Source: VGRW01 sp031396695 (GTDB lineage: Bacteria; Myxococcota_A; UBA9160; SZUA-336). Taken from it: a stretch of 64,000 bases of DNA. The stretch covers positions 6,955-70,954 of the forward strand of contig JANNLG010000052.1 in assembly GCA_031396695.1 (NCBI GenBank), in the 5' to 3' direction. Each line of letters opens with the position of its first letter. The stretch's first letter is position 1. The position numbers and the translations under genes were made by a program. The notes beneath the pieces are model-generated. The model searched no databases. It was not told where the DNA came from and worked only from the letters and a program-made list of their open reading frames with translations. Shown one piece after another: positions 47,626 to 57,457 of the stretch.

Positions 47626-49710
47626 GTGAGGTTCGATCGGCTGACGCGGCGGATGGCGGCGGCACCCCGTTGGGTCGTGCTCGGTTTGGTCGCGCTGTCC
47701 GCGTTGATCTCGCCCGGCTTCGTGCGCGTCTCGCGCGACTCCGCGCACGGCCTCGAGCCGCTGCGCGCCGTTGCGAGCCCGTCGGCGCGCGAGACGGCGG
47801 TGCTCGAGCTCGCGTGCGCGGACGGTGTCTACAGCGCGCGCTGCGCGCGCCTCGTCGCGCAGCTGACCGACGCGCTCGAGCGGGACGCGGAGACCTTCGC
47901 GTCGGTGCGCTCGCTCGCGAACGCGCGCGTGGTGCGGGGAGAGCGCGGCGCGCTGCGGCTCGAGCCGCTCGCGGCGACGGGCTTCGATTCCATCGAGGCG
48001 CAGCGTCTGCTTCACGCGCGCGTGCGCGCCGACGTCGCGCTCGAGCGCCGCTTCGTCGCCGCGAGCGGCCGCGAGACGTTCCTGTACGCGGAGCTCGCGC
48101 CCGGGCGCTCGGCGTCCGCCGCGCGGGCGGTCGTCGAGTCGCTGCGCTCCGAGCTCGGTGCTGCGTCGGGCGCCAGCCTGACGCTTCTCGGTGTCGGTCA
48201 GAGAGACTCCGCGCGCGCCGTTCTCGTGGCCGTGGCGCTCGCGCTCGGCGCGCTCGCTTTCGGGCTTGCGCCTGGAGGCTGGCGCGTGGCGGTGCTGGCG
48301 GGGCTCGGTGCATTCGCGCTCGCCGCCTTCGCCCACGCACAGCTCGGCTTGCTCGGCGCGTCCGGTCCCGCACTGCCGGGCGAGCTGCCCGCGTTGCTGG
48401 TGGCGTGCGCGCTGTCTTCGAGCTTCGTCCTGATCCAGCGCTCGCGCGCCGAGCACCGCCGCGAGCGCGCGCCGCGCAGCTCGGTCGCGAGCGCGCTCGC
48501 CGTCGTCGGTCCCGAGCTCGCGCTGGTGGCGCTGGTCTCGGTCAGCGGCTTCGCGGCGCTGCTCGCGTGCGCTCCTGGCGCCTCGCTGTCGCTCGCGCTC
48601 GGCGCTGGCTCGGCGCTGGCGGCGGCACTGGTCGCGTATCCGCTCGGCATCGCGCTGGCCGGACTGGTCTCGTGGCCGGGTGCACTCTCCCGCGCGCGCG
48701 GCGAGCTCGCGTCCGTGATCGCGCGGCGCGCGGAACAATTCTTGGTCCGTCCTCGCGCGGTCGTGTGGGGTGCGCTCGCCGGTCTCTCGCTCACGGCCTG
48801 CGCGCTCGCGGCGCTCGCTCCCGATCCGCGGGCAGTGGAGCTGCGCACGGCGGTGCTCGACTCGGGCGAACGCGGTGGTGCGCTCGAGCCGGCCTTCCTC
48901 GAACGCGTCGCCGCGTTCCAACGCGAGACCGAAGCCCGGCCGGGAGTCGTCTGGACCGGCTCACTCGTCGACACCGTGTTCGCCCCGGCGAATCGCGCGC
49001 TGCACGACGGCGACCCGCTGTTCGCGACCGTGCCGCTCACACGCGTCGAGGTGGAGCGCGCGCTCGAGCCGTGGCTCCGCGATCCGCGTGCGCCACTCGA
49101 GCCTGCGCTCGACGCCGAGCAGCGCAGGCTCGCAGTCGAGCTCTACGTCGTGCCGAGTCGGGTCGCGTCGGCGCCGGTCGCGTCGCACGCGCTCGCCAGC
49201 TCGGCGCTCGCGGTCGCACTGGTCGCGGCGCTGAGCGCGTGCGTGCTGCGCAGCGCGCGCGGCGGATGGCTGTGCGCGGCGCCGGCCGCGCTCACCGCCG
49301 CGCTCGTGCTCGCGCTTGCGAGCGCGTTCGCTGGCGGATTCCGCGGCGCCAGCGCGTCACTCGCTCCGATCGCGGCCGCACTCGCCGCGGGGCTCGGCCT
49401 GCAGTGGCTTTTGCGCGTGCGCGCGCTGCTCGAGCTGGGCGCACAGCTCGAAGTATCGCTCTCGCTCTCGGTGCGCGAGATGGGACCATCGCTTGCGAGC
49501 GCGGCACTCGCCAGCGCCGCAGCGGTCGCCGCGCTCGGCGCCTCGGCGCAGGCGCCCGCGATCCACGTCGCACTTGCGGCGCTCTCACCGCTGCTCGGCG
49601 CGGCCAGCGCGCTCGCGCTTCTGCCGCCGCTCGTGCGCGCGCTCGGCGGACGCTTCTTCGCGAGCCGCGTAGCGCTACGCGCGGATGTGTCGGCGGTCGA
49701 TCGCCTCTAG
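47626..49710 (+). CDS. MMPL/RND-superfamily-like membrane protein
   Basis: A 694-residue protein with one N-terminal helix, an extracytoplasmic segment of about 150 residues, a block of five or six helices (about 195-370), a second soluble segment (about 410-520) and a second helix block to the end. This symmetrical layout is that of MMPL-type RND exporters. Conserved charged residues of the proton path are not evident and Ala content is extreme, so it may be a divergent or degenerate member. GGGGAGAGAGC precedes GTG 47626. Substrate unknown; lipids are usual for the family. Confidence 0.66.
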   Translation: MRFDRLTRRMAAAPRWVVLGLVALSALISPGFVRVSRDSAHGLEPLRAVASPSARETAVLELACADGVYSARCARLVAQLTDALERDAETFASVRSLANARVVRGERGALRLEPLAATGFDSIEAQRLLHARVRADVALERRFVAASGRETFLYAELAPGRSASAARAVVESLRSELGAASGASLTLLGVGQRDSARAVLVAVALALGALAFGLAPGGWRVAVLAGLGAFALAAFAHAQLGLLGASGPALPGELPALLVACALSSSFVLIQRSRAEHRRERAPRSSVASALAVVGPELALVALVSVSGFAALLACAPGASLSLALGAGSALAAALVAYPLGIALAGLVSWPGALSRARGELASVIARRAEQFLVRPRAVVWGALAGLSLTACALAALAPDPRAVELRTAVLDSGERGGALEPAFLERVAAFQRETEARPGVVWTGSLVDTVFAPANRALHDGDPLFATVPLTRVEVERALEPWLRDPRAPLEPALDAEQRRLAVELYVVPSRVASAPVASHALASSALAVALVAALSACVLRSARGGWLCAAPAALTAALVLALASAFAGGFRGASASLAPIAAALAAGLGLQWLLRVRALLELGAQLEVSLSLSVREMGPSLASAALASAAAVAALGASAQAPAIHVALAALSPLLGAASALALLPPLVRALGGRFFASRVALRADVSAVDRL

Positions 49711-49819
49711 CCGGTCGGCCATGCCACGAAGCGGTCTCGCAGGCCCGGCCCCCGTGCGCGAATCCCCGCCTGCGCCTGCCGGCATCTAGACTGCGACCTC
49801 CAGGGAGCCCCGTCCGCCG

Positions 49820-50617
49820 ATGACCGATCTGCGCATCTTCTCCTACCTGCCCAATCCGCGGATCTGGAAGGCGACCATTGCCGCCCGCCTGTGCGGGGTC
49901 GACGTCGAAATCCGGGGCGCGAAGCCGTCCGAGCTGCCGGGCTGGCTCTGGGACTTCGACGCGCGTCCGCTCTCGGACGCCGAGCGCACGAGCGCGAGCA
50001 CTGCGACCACGGGCCGGGTCGGCTTCGGCGGCCCGCTGCACAAAACGCCCGCGTTCCTCGACGCGCACCCGTTCGGCACGGTGCCCGCGGCCTTCAGCCC
50101 CGACGGCCGGATCGGGATCTTCGAATCGAACAGCATCCTGCGGGCCGTCGCGCGCCTGGGTGAGCAGCGCTTCCCGCTCTACGGTGCGGGCGTGTACGAG
50201 GCGTCGCGCGTGGACGGCTTCCTCGACGCGAGCCTCGTGTTCGCGCGCGACGCGCAGCTCTACCTGCTCGCTCTGATGAACGGAACACTCTCGAACGAGC
50301 TGCACGCGCGCGCGAGCGAGGCGTTCGCCGTGTACGCGGGCGGGATCGATCGCGCGCTCGCGCCCGACCGCGCGTTCCTGGTCGGCGCAGGCGTCACGAT
50401 CGCCGACATCGGCTTCGCCGCCGAGCTGTGCCTGTTCATGAACGAGCGCGGGCGGAAAACCGAGCTCGAGCAGCGCGGCCTCGAGCCGATCCTGTCGGCG
50501 GACAGCGCGGAGCGCTACCCGCGCGCGTTCGCGCACTTCGCGCGGCTGCGCGCGCACCCCGCGTTCGCGCCCGATCTCGAACCGTACCTCTCGAAGCTCG
50601 AGGCCGGCGCGCGATGA
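49820..50617 (+). CDS. Glutathione S-transferase family protein
   Basis: A 265-residue GST: N-terminal LRIFSYLPNPRIWKATIAARLCGVDVEIRGA, then HKTPAFLDAHPFGTVPAAF and GIFESNSILRAVARLG, the glutathione-contact ES pair, and an all-helical C-terminus with AFLVGAGVTIADIGFAAEL (N-capping motif). An insertion of about 25 residues sits between the first helix and the VPAAF strand. Substrate unknown. The stop overlaps the GNAT start (ATGA 50614-50617). Confidence 0.8.
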   Translation: MTDLRIFSYLPNPRIWKATIAARLCGVDVEIRGAKPSELPGWLWDFDARPLSDAERTSASTATTGRVGFGGPLHKTPAFLDAHPFGTVPAAFSPDGRIGIFESNSILRAVARLGEQRFPLYGAGVYEASRVDGFLDASLVFARDAQLYLLALMNGTLSNELHARASEAFAVYAGGIDRALAPDRAFLVGAGVTIADIGFAAELCLFMNERGRKTELEQRGLEPILSADSAERYPRAFAHFARLRAHPAFAPDLEPYLSKLEAGAR

Positions 50618-51099
50618 CGTCGCCGGCGAGCCGAGTCACGATCCGAGACGCCGACCTCGAGCGCGAGGGCGATGCCGACGCGCTGTTCGCGATTCTCGAC
50701 GCGTACGCGCGCGAGCCCGGCGGTCAGAACGCGCCGCTCGGCGCCGACGCACGCGCCGCCTTGGTGCCGGGCTTGCGCGCGCATCCGCACACCTTCGTGC
50801 TGCTCGCGTGTCTCGACGACCGGCCGGTCGGCGCGGCGGTCTGCTTCTTCGGCTTCTCCACCTTCGCCGGTCGCCCGTTCCTGAACGTGCACGATCTGGC
50901 GCTGCTGCCCGCGCACCGCGGCCTCGGTCTCGGACGCGCGCTGCTCGACGAAGCCGAGCGCCGCGCTCGCGCGCGCGGCTGCGCGAAGCTGACGCTCGAA
51001 GTGCACCAAACCAACACCGGCGCGCAGCGCTTGTACCGGGACTTCGGCTTCGGCGGTTGGGATGCGCCCACGTACTTCGTGACCAAGCGCCTGGGCTGA
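50614..51099 (+). CDS. GNAT-family N-acetyltransferase
   Basis: A 161-residue GNAT protein. Motif A is LNVHDLALLPAHRGLGLGRALLDEAERRARARG (R/Q-x-x-G-x-G/A loop HRGLGLGR) and motif B TLEVHQTNTGAQRLYRDFGFGG, the usual ending. CoA binding is well supported; the acceptor, a small amine or a protein N-terminus, cannot be told. It is coupled to the GST-like gene by ATGA. Confidence 0.91.
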   Translation: MTSPASRVTIRDADLEREGDADALFAILDAYAREPGGQNAPLGADARAALVPGLRAHPHTFVLLACLDDRPVGAAVCFFGFSTFAGRPFLNVHDLALLPAHRGLGLGRALLDEAERRARARGCAKLTLEVHQTNTGAQRLYRDFGFGGWDAPTYFVTKRLG

Positions 51100-51147
51100 G
51101 TGGCTCGCAAACCCCCGTCCCGCGCGCGCGCTCGCTAGACTTCCGGC

Positions 51148-53505
51148 ATGTCGACGCGCAGGAGGTTCAGCCACGGAACGCTCTTGCAGAATGCGCTGTT
51201 CGCGCTGATCGTCGCGGCCTTCGGTACGGGTTTGGGAATCGCGGTCGAGGACAAGCTCGCTCGCATCGGCCAGCCGGACGCTGGCTTCGGCCTGAACGGC
51301 GACTTCATCTATCCGACCCGCGAGGACGCGGCCGACGCGGGCCTGCGCTTCGGTGGACGCCTGCTGGCGCTGAATGGACAAGCGTCGAGTGCGACCTGGA
51401 CCTGGAACGACGCGCGCCCGGGCCTGCGCCTCGAGCCGGGCGCCGTGAACCAGATTCGCCTGGAGCGACCCGACGGCGAGATCCGCGAGCTGTCGATTCC
51501 GGTGCGCGAGTGGCAGGCGGCCGACGCGCTCTACACGCAGGGCGCGATCGACATCATCGGGTTGCTGATGGCACTGCTCGGGATCGGCGCATTCCTGCTG
51601 CGGCCGTGGGAGCCGGAGAGCTGGGCGTTACTCGCGGTCACCTGTCTTTCGGGCGGTGCGCTCGAGACACTCTACGTGCCGCAGGGTCCCGACGTGCGGC
51701 TGCGCCCGCTCTACTTCAGCGCGCTGATCGGCTTCGTCTACGTGGTTCCGTTTCACGTCGCGCTCGCGCTGCCCAAGGTGCATTCCTGGCTGGCCTCGGG
51801 AAGCTGGCCGCTGCGCCTGATCTACACGCTCGGCGCGGCGCTGTCGCTGTTGAGCCTGGCGGCGTTCTACACGCAGGGCGACGCGCTCGAGACGATCGCG
51901 CGGCCGCTCGGGCTGGGCACGCTCTTGCTCGCCATCGCGACTCTGATCGCGCGCTCGGCCTGGCTGGCGCTGCGCGCGGGCGAGCGCGTGGTGCGCCAGC
52001 GCGCGCGCATCCTGCTCTCGGGCACGCTGTTCGGCTTCGCGCCGCTCGGCGTGGTGCTGTTCCTGCAGATCGGGCTGCGCTCGCTCTCGGTCGACGCGCG
52101 GCTCGCCTACTGGCTGCTCGGCATCTTCTTCTTCGCGATGGCGCGCATCACCGTGCGCGGCGAGCTGTTGAACGCGCGGGTCGCGGTGCGCCGCGCGGTG
52201 CTGTACGGGGCCGCGGTGCTCGGCCTGACGCTGGTCGCAGCGTGGCTCTCGGCGCTCAGCCCCTGGGCGGTGGCGCTGCTTCTGCTGCCAGTCTTGTACC
52301 TGTGGCCGAGCTACAGCGCGCGGCTCGACGCGCGCCTGTACCCGAAGCGCGCGAAGCTGCCGGAGCTGCAGCGCGCGACCGGCCGCGAGCTGGCCGCGCA
52401 GGGCAGCGTCGACGGCGTGTTGAAAGTGCTCGCGCAGGTCGGCGAGCGGCTGATCGACAGCCGCAGCGGCGTGGTGGCGCTGTTTGCCGGCGTCGTCGAC
52501 GATCGCGCGCACCTGGTGGCGCACGGGATCGAGGCGCCGACCGGCGAGCTCGCGCTCGCGGACGGGACGCTGTTCCGCATGCTGCGCGTGACGCGCAAGG
52601 AGCTGACACGCGCCAGTGTCGCCGTGGAGCCGCAGTTCGAGAACGTGCGCGAGGTGCTCTTGCGCGAGCTCGACGCCTTCGGCGCGGAAATTGCCGTGCC
52701 GATGATCGACGAGAGCGAGCGCGTGGTCGGTCTGCTCGCGCTCGGACCACGCGCGGCCGACGAGCCGTACGAAGCGTTCGAGCTCGACGTGATCGGCGCG
52801 CTGGTGCAGCAGGCCTGGGAGTCGATCGAGCGCGCGCAGGCTCTGACGCGTCTGCACGAGCGCGAACGCGACTTCTCGGACCTGAAGCGCTTCTTTCCGG
52901 CTGCGGTGATCGACCAGGTGATGGCGCGCGGGGGAGCGCAGGCGCTCGAACGCAAGCGCAAGCCCGTCAGCGTGGTGTTCGCCGACCTGCGCGGCTTCAC
53001 GGCTTTCTCGGACACGGTCGAGCCCGAGGAGGTGACCGAGACGCTGAACGAGTTCCACGCCGTGATGGGCGCGCACGTCTCGCGCTGGCAGGGCACGCTC
53101 GAGCGCTTCACCGGCGACGGCTTCATGGTCTTCTTCAACGACCCGCTCGAGCAGCGCGACCACGTGGAGCGCGCCGCGCGCATGGCGCTCGACATGCGCG
53201 CGAGCGTCGTGCGCTTGCGCGAGCGCTGGCGGCTGAAGGGCTACCCGATCGATCTCGGGCTGGGCTTGCACACCGGCTACGCGACCTGCGGCTTCATCGG
53301 CTACGAGGGCCGGCGCGACTACGGCGTGATCGGCAACGTGACGAACCTGGCCGCGCGCTTCTCCGAAGCCGCGCAGGGCGGCGAGATCGTGGTCTCGGCG
53401 CGCGTGCGCTCGGAGCTGCCCGATTCGATCGCGACCGAGCCGGCGGGCGAGCTCACGCTCGACGGCTTCGCCGAGCCGCAGCGCGCGTTTCGCGTGCTGG
53501 CCTAG
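51148..53505 (+). CDS. Membrane-bound class III nucleotide cyclase with PDZ-like and GAF-like regions
   Basis: The 785-residue protein starts with one helix, a PDZ-like periplasmic segment (GLRFGGRLLALNGQ), a block of seven or so helices (about 130-400), a GAF-like segment (about 415-560), and a class III cyclase domain (about 600-785). Metal Asp residues lie in FADLRGFTAFSD (near 612) and GDGFMVFFND (near 657), and the transition-state Asn/Arg in VIGNVTNLAARF. The purine-specifying Lys position is not clearly kept (ERFTGDG), so cAMP is likely but not certain. The stop shares CTAG with the NodB gene. Confidence 0.91.
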   Translation: MSTRRRFSHGTLLQNALFALIVAAFGTGLGIAVEDKLARIGQPDAGFGLNGDFIYPTREDAADAGLRFGGRLLALNGQASSATWTWNDARPGLRLEPGAVNQIRLERPDGEIRELSIPVREWQAADALYTQGAIDIIGLLMALLGIGAFLLRPWEPESWALLAVTCLSGGALETLYVPQGPDVRLRPLYFSALIGFVYVVPFHVALALPKVHSWLASGSWPLRLIYTLGAALSLLSLAAFYTQGDALETIARPLGLGTLLLAIATLIARSAWLALRAGERVVRQRARILLSGTLFGFAPLGVVLFLQIGLRSLSVDARLAYWLLGIFFFAMARITVRGELLNARVAVRRAVLYGAAVLGLTLVAAWLSALSPWAVALLLLPVLYLWPSYSARLDARLYPKRAKLPELQRATGRELAAQGSVDGVLKVLAQVGERLIDSRSGVVALFAGVVDDRAHLVAHGIEAPTGELALADGTLFRMLRVTRKELTRASVAVEPQFENVREVLLRELDAFGAEIAVPMIDESERVVGLLALGPRAADEPYEAFELDVIGALVQQAWESIERAQALTRLHERERDFSDLKRFFPAAVIDQVMARGGAQALERKRKPVSVVFADLRGFTAFSDTVEPEEVTETLNEFHAVMGAHVSRWQGTLERFTGDGFMVFFNDPLEQRDHVERAARMALDMRASVVRLRERWRLKGYPIDLGLGLHTGYATCGFIGYEGRRDYGVIGNVTNLAARFSEAAQGGEIVVSARVRSELPDSIATEPAGELTLDGFAEPQRAFRVLA

Positions 53506-55154
53506 GGCGGAGCGTCCGCGCAGCAGGCGGGCGCCTCGGGCGGATTCACGGCGGCGTTCAGGAGCGGGAAGATCGACGCGTCGTCGAGCCGCACGAAGGT
53601 CGCGCCGCCGGCGCGCAGGGCCGTGATCAGTGCCGGGAGCTGCGCAGCCGTGTTCGCGTGGATGTCGTGCATCAGCACGATTCCGCCGCCGGTCTGCTGC
53701 AGCTTCCACAGCACCCACGCCACCATGTCGTTGCGGAACTCGTTCGCGAGTCCACTCGCCATCGCGGGAGAGCAGAAGCCGTTGCCGGCCGCGTAGCACC
53801 AGTCGAGCGAGTCGGTGTGCAGGCCGACCATCGACAAGCCGTGCTCGCGCACCACGCCCGCGGCCGCGCAATTCGACGCCGAGTAGGGAATCCGGAAGAA
53901 GCGCGGAAAGAAGCAGGCGTTGCCGACGGCGAGGCGCAGCGCGTCGTTGGTCGTGGAGACTTCGCTTCGCATCTGCTCGGGCGAAATCGCGGTGAAGAAC
54001 GGATGCGTGTAGGAGTGGTTGGCGATCTCGAACAGTGGGTCGTCGTGGATCTCGAGCGCGAGCGCGCGGGCGGGCGCGGATTCGAGCCGTAAGCCCTGCA
54101 TGAAGAAGGTCGCGGGCACCGACTCGGCGCGCAGCGTCGCGACGATCGAGGGCGTGGTCGCGAGGTTCGGTCCGTCGTCGAAGGTGAGCGCGACGCGATT
54201 TCCGAACGGTCCAGGGTCGGGCGGCGGCTCCTGGCTGCACGAATAGCCGCTGCCGGGATCGACGGTCGGCCAGGCCAGACAGAGTGCGGGTCCGAGCAGC
54301 GCGTCGACCCGGACCACCAGCGCCTGCTGCGCAACGTCTACGAACGCGTACGCCGCCAGGATGTCGGCGCCTTCGGGCGCGTCGCCTTGCGGGTCCGTCG
54401 CCACGCGCTCGGCCTGGCTCCAGCTGCGCAGCGCACCGTCGCCTAGACCCGCGCGCGCCGGCCAGCAGAGCGTGACGGTCGCGATCAGCCCGATCGCGAG
54501 CAGGGCGCGCGCGCGAAGTCGCTCGAAGGCAGCGGGCGTCATCACGCCGAGCAGCGCGAGCGCGAGCAGGGCGAGGGCGGCGATCGAAAGCGCCGGCACG
54601 GAATACGCGCTGAAGGTGAGCGCGATCGGGTCGCCGCTCGCGTTGCCCGTCGAAGTGAGCAGCGTGTCGCTCCCCGCCGGCGTGAGCAGCGCGACGTGCG
54701 CGTGCACGGTCGAGGCGCCCGGCGCGGCCGCGAGCGGAAGGTACGTCTCGAGCAGCGTGGAGCCGGCGCTGCCGTCGCCCGGGGTGACGTCCCATGGCGG
54801 CGATGCGAGACCCGTCACGGCGAGCTCGGCGCCGAACTCGTGCGTGACCGGATTCGCGCAGGCGGCGTGAGTCGCGGAAGTGACCGCCTGCGAGTCGAGC
54901 GAAACGGTGGTGCGCAGAACCAACTCGATACCCGGCACCACCCCTTCGGGAGTTGCGTGCTCGCAACCGGTGTCGGGATCGCGATCGAGATCGAACAGCA
55001 CCGTGAGCAGCGCGTCTTGGGCGCGCGCGTTGCCGGTGAGCGTGAGCGGGAGCGTGAGCGCGAGCAGCGCCAGCAGCGCACGCAGGACCCTCGCTCGCTC
55101 TGCGCGGTGGATCGCTCGGTTCGCGTCGCGCTGGTGAAGGATCGGGGGCGTCAT
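53502..55154 (-). CDS. Exported NodB-type polysaccharide deacetylase with N-terminal accessory domain
   Basis: A 550-residue protein: signal-like helix (LRALLALLALTLPLTLTGNARA), a beta-type accessory domain to about 180, two hydrophobic segments near 185-205 (SVPALSIAALALLALALLG) and 215-232, then a NodB domain from about 310. NodB motifs are VALTFDDGPN (near 323), ANHSYTHPFF (metal His), FFRIPYSASN and MHDIHANTAAQL. It should remove acyl groups from envelope glycans. The middle SVPALS-hydrophobic-basic element looks like a C-terminal sorting signal, so the gene may be a fusion. Ends on CTAG with the cyclase gene. Confidence 0.87.
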   Translation of the reverse strand: MTPPILHQRDANRAIHRAERARVLRALLALLALTLPLTLTGNARAQDALLTVLFDLDRDPDTGCEHATPEGVVPGIELVLRTTVSLDSQAVTSATHAACANPVTHEFGAELAVTGLASPPWDVTPGDGSAGSTLLETYLPLAAAPGASTVHAHVALLTPAGSDTLLTSTGNASGDPIALTFSAYSVPALSIAALALLALALLGVMTPAAFERLRARALLAIGLIATVTLCWPARAGLGDGALRSWSQAERVATDPQGDAPEGADILAAYAFVDVAQQALVVRVDALLGPALCLAWPTVDPGSGYSCSQEPPPDPGPFGNRVALTFDDGPNLATTPSIVATLRAESVPATFFMQGLRLESAPARALALEIHDDPLFEIANHSYTHPFFTAISPEQMRSEVSTTNDALRLAVGNACFFPRFFRIPYSASNCAAAGVVREHGLSMVGLHTDSLDWCYAAGNGFCSPAMASGLANEFRNDMVAWVLWKLQQTGGGIVLMHDIHANTAAQLPALITALRAGGATFVRLDDASIFPLLNAAVNPPEAPACCADAPP

Positions 55155-55249
55155 GGCTCGGCGCTCAGGCTACCATTCCAAGTGGATCTCTCGGGTATGA
55201 TGCGCGCGAACGCGCGGTGTCGACCGTCTGCTTCTCGGGGCCAAGCGCA

Positions 55250-56386
55250 ATGTCATCCTCCACTCGCCTCCTGATCCGCGCGGGCCTGTTCGCCTCGAGC
55301 CTGACGATCGTGCTGATCGGGATGGAGGTCGCCGGGCAGCTTCACCACCGGCTCGCTCGCGGCGGCTGGCGCCTGGCAGGTCATGAAGCCTCTCCGCTGA
55401 TGGAGCCGCACCCCTACCTGGTCGCGCGTCCGAAGGCGGACGTGCGAGTGGAGCGCGGCGGCGTGATCGTCACGCTCACTCCGGAGCACACGCGTTGGAC
55501 CGGCGCTGCCGACGACGACGTGGAGCGCGTCCGCATCGCGTGCATCGGCGGCTCCACCACGTTCGGCGTGCTGGTGGACGACGAAGACACCTGGCCCGCG
55601 ATCCTGCAGAAACAGCTCGGCGACGCGGTCACGATCCGCAACTACGGCGTGCCCGGCTACTCGACCGCGGAGCACGTGATCCAGATGGCGCTGGTCGTGA
55701 ACGAGTGGCGCCCGGACATCGCGATCTTCTACGTCGGCTGGAACGATCTGCGCAGCTATCACGATCCGCGCGCAGTTCCCGACTACTACGGACACGGCAT
55801 GAATCAGTGGGGCGTGCTCGAGCTCGTGCCGCCGGGCTCGCGCCACTTGAAGCCCGCGCTGATGGAGCGTTCCGGAATCGTGTGGATCGCCGAGCGGCTG
55901 CGGAACCTGGCGGGGATCGAGCCTTCGGCGCCGATGATCCCGGCCGGCTCCGACACCCGCAGCGACCCGGATCCCGAGGTCGACCGGCTCTACGCGCGCA
56001 ATCTCGAGACGATCCTCGCGCTCGCCAAGGCGATCGACGCGCGGCCCGTGTTCGTACCGCAGCAGATGAACGCAGACGCCTTCGAAGACGACTCGCGCGC
56101 GCGCCCGTGGACGCCGCGAGTGATCGACGCGGCGGTGCCGCGGCTGATGGACCACTTGAACGGGATCCTCGAGCAGACCTGCACGGCGCCGTGCGTGTTC
56201 GCGGCGGACGTCGCGCGCGAGCGCTACCCGACCGAGGACTTCGTCGACGAGGGCCACTTCAGCCGCAGCGGCGGCGAGCGGTTCGCGCGCGCGCTCGAGC
56301 AGAGCTTGCGCCGTTCCGCTCTGGCCGACGCCCGTTCAGAGCGCGTGTGGCCCGTGCCCGTCGAGGTTGGTGAGGTGGATCCCTGA
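55250..56386 (+). CDS. SGNH/GDSL-type hydrolase, membrane anchored
   Basis: A 378-residue protein with an N-terminal anchor (LLIRAGLFASSLTIVLIGMEVAG) and an SGNH domain. Block I is CIGGSTTFGVLV (Ser in GGS), the block III Asn is in FYVGWNDLRSYHD and block V is DEGHFSRSGG (Asp/His). It is likely an extracytoplasmic esterase or acetyl-hydrolase acting on envelope sugars, in keeping with the deacetylase next door. Start ATG 55250 is preferred to GTG 55217 for the signal sequence. The last 51 bp overlap the convergent gene. Confidence 0.82.
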   Translation: MSSSTRLLIRAGLFASSLTIVLIGMEVAGQLHHRLARGGWRLAGHEASPLMEPHPYLVARPKADVRVERGGVIVTLTPEHTRWTGAADDDVERVRIACIGGSTTFGVLVDDEDTWPAILQKQLGDAVTIRNYGVPGYSTAEHVIQMALVVNEWRPDIAIFYVGWNDLRSYHDPRAVPDYYGHGMNQWGVLELVPPGSRHLKPALMERSGIVWIAERLRNLAGIEPSAPMIPAGSDTRSDPDPEVDRLYARNLETILALAKAIDARPVFVPQQMNADAFEDDSRARPWTPRVIDAAVPRLMDHLNGILEQTCTAPCVFAADVARERYPTEDFVDEGHFSRSGGERFARALEQSLRRSALADARSERVWPVPVEVGEVDP

Positions 56387-57457
56387 GGACGTAGCGTCGA
56401 TCGGCTCGAGCGCCTTGCGCAGCTCGGGCGAGGCGGCGAACGTGCGGCGGCCGGGCAAGACCACGAAGCCATTTCGCGCGAGCGCTCCGCTCCAGGCCGG
56501 GTGCGACAGGTTCGCAACCACCAGATCGACGCCGCGCGCGCGCAAGTAGTCGAACCCCGCACCCGCGATGTCGGGCGCGTCCTCGGGCAGCCCGAAGCCG
56601 TCGACGATCGAGCCCACGCGCAGGTCTCCGAAGCGCGCGTCGTCGCTCATCGCCGTGTCCATCACCACCACGAAGCCGATCGTCTTGCCATCGCGAGTCA
56701 CGCGCAGCGCGATTCCGGGCGGCCAGGCGCCGAGCGGCAGGAGCGCGTTCATGTTGCTCGCGTCGCGCGCCGCGACCAGCGTGTAGCTCGACTTGCAGCG
56801 CTCCCAGAGCTCGTCGGCCCAGGCGCCGAAGCGCTCGACCCGCTCCACGTCGACGCGACTCCGAACCAGACGGCGCACTCCGAGACCGCCGTGCAGCGCG
56901 TGAAGTCCGAGCCAGCCGAGTCCCGAGCCCGCGAGCAGATCGAGCCCGATGCGGCGCGGGAGCGTCTTGCGCAGCCAGGCGTTGCGGTGCAAGAAGCGCG
57001 CGGGCCGCAGCACGCGCAGGCAGAAGGGCGTGGTGTGCAGCCACCAGCCGAGCTTGCGCAGGATCTGCAGCACCATCGGATCTTCGCCGCCGTGTCCCCA
57101 GCTGTAGAGCAGCGGCTGACGCTTCTGCATGTCGCGGAACAGGCGCAGCGCGAGCATGCCGTAGCGCGGATCGACGGTTCCCTCGCTGACCGGGCCCTGG
57201 TAGTCGCACACGGTCGCGGCCGCGCCGCGCAGCCAGCACGACTGCACCTTCAGCGCGTAGCCGCCGCGCACGTGCTTGCCGTCTTCGATCGCGAGGTAAT
57301 GTTCGCGCCAGACGGCCGCGTCCATACGCGCCGGCAACCACGTGTCCTCGGGCTCCACGTAGTAGCCCCAGATGCTGCCACCCGCGTGCATGCGCGCGGT
57401 GAAGGCGAGCACCGCCTCTTTCCACTGCACGGCGTGGCGAACGATTTCGATCGGCAA
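56336..57457 (-). CDS. GNAT/FemAB-like protein of unknown function
   Basis: The 373-residue protein has the start (IEIVRHAVQWKEAVLAFTARMHAGG) and folding pattern of acyltransferase-like proteins, with ALKVQSCWLRGAAATVCDYQGPVSEG as a possible strand-loop-helix CoA site and a C-terminal half with FGDLRVGSIVDGFGLPEDAPDIAGAGFDYLRARGVDLVVANL like a second GNAT lobe. No catalytic residue is certain. TTG 57457 is taken because GGAGGAGCGCGAGC lies before it. It is divergent from the methyltransferase gene, with an inverted repeat between. Confidence 0.64.
   Translation of the reverse strand: MPIEIVRHAVQWKEAVLAFTARMHAGGSIWGYYVEPEDTWLPARMDAAVWREHYLAIEDGKHVRGGYALKVQSCWLRGAAATVCDYQGPVSEGTVDPRYGMLALRLFRDMQKRQPLLYSWGHGGEDPMVLQILRKLGWWLHTTPFCLRVLRPARFLHRNAWLRKTLPRRIGLDLLAGSGLGWLGLHALHGGLGVRRLVRSRVDVERVERFGAWADELWERCKSSYTLVAARDASNMNALLPLGAWPPGIALRVTRDGKTIGFVVVMDTAMSDDARFGDLRVGSIVDGFGLPEDAPDIAGAGFDYLRARGVDLVVANLSHPAWSGALARNGFVVLPGRRTFAASPELRKALEPIDATSSGIHLTNLDGHGPHAL

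Noticed and set aside
51628..54966. Minus-strand frame of over 1100 codons antisense to the cyclase
   Set aside because: Composition is low-complexity Arg/His/Ala and the opposite strand holds two well-recognised genes; a high-GC shadow.
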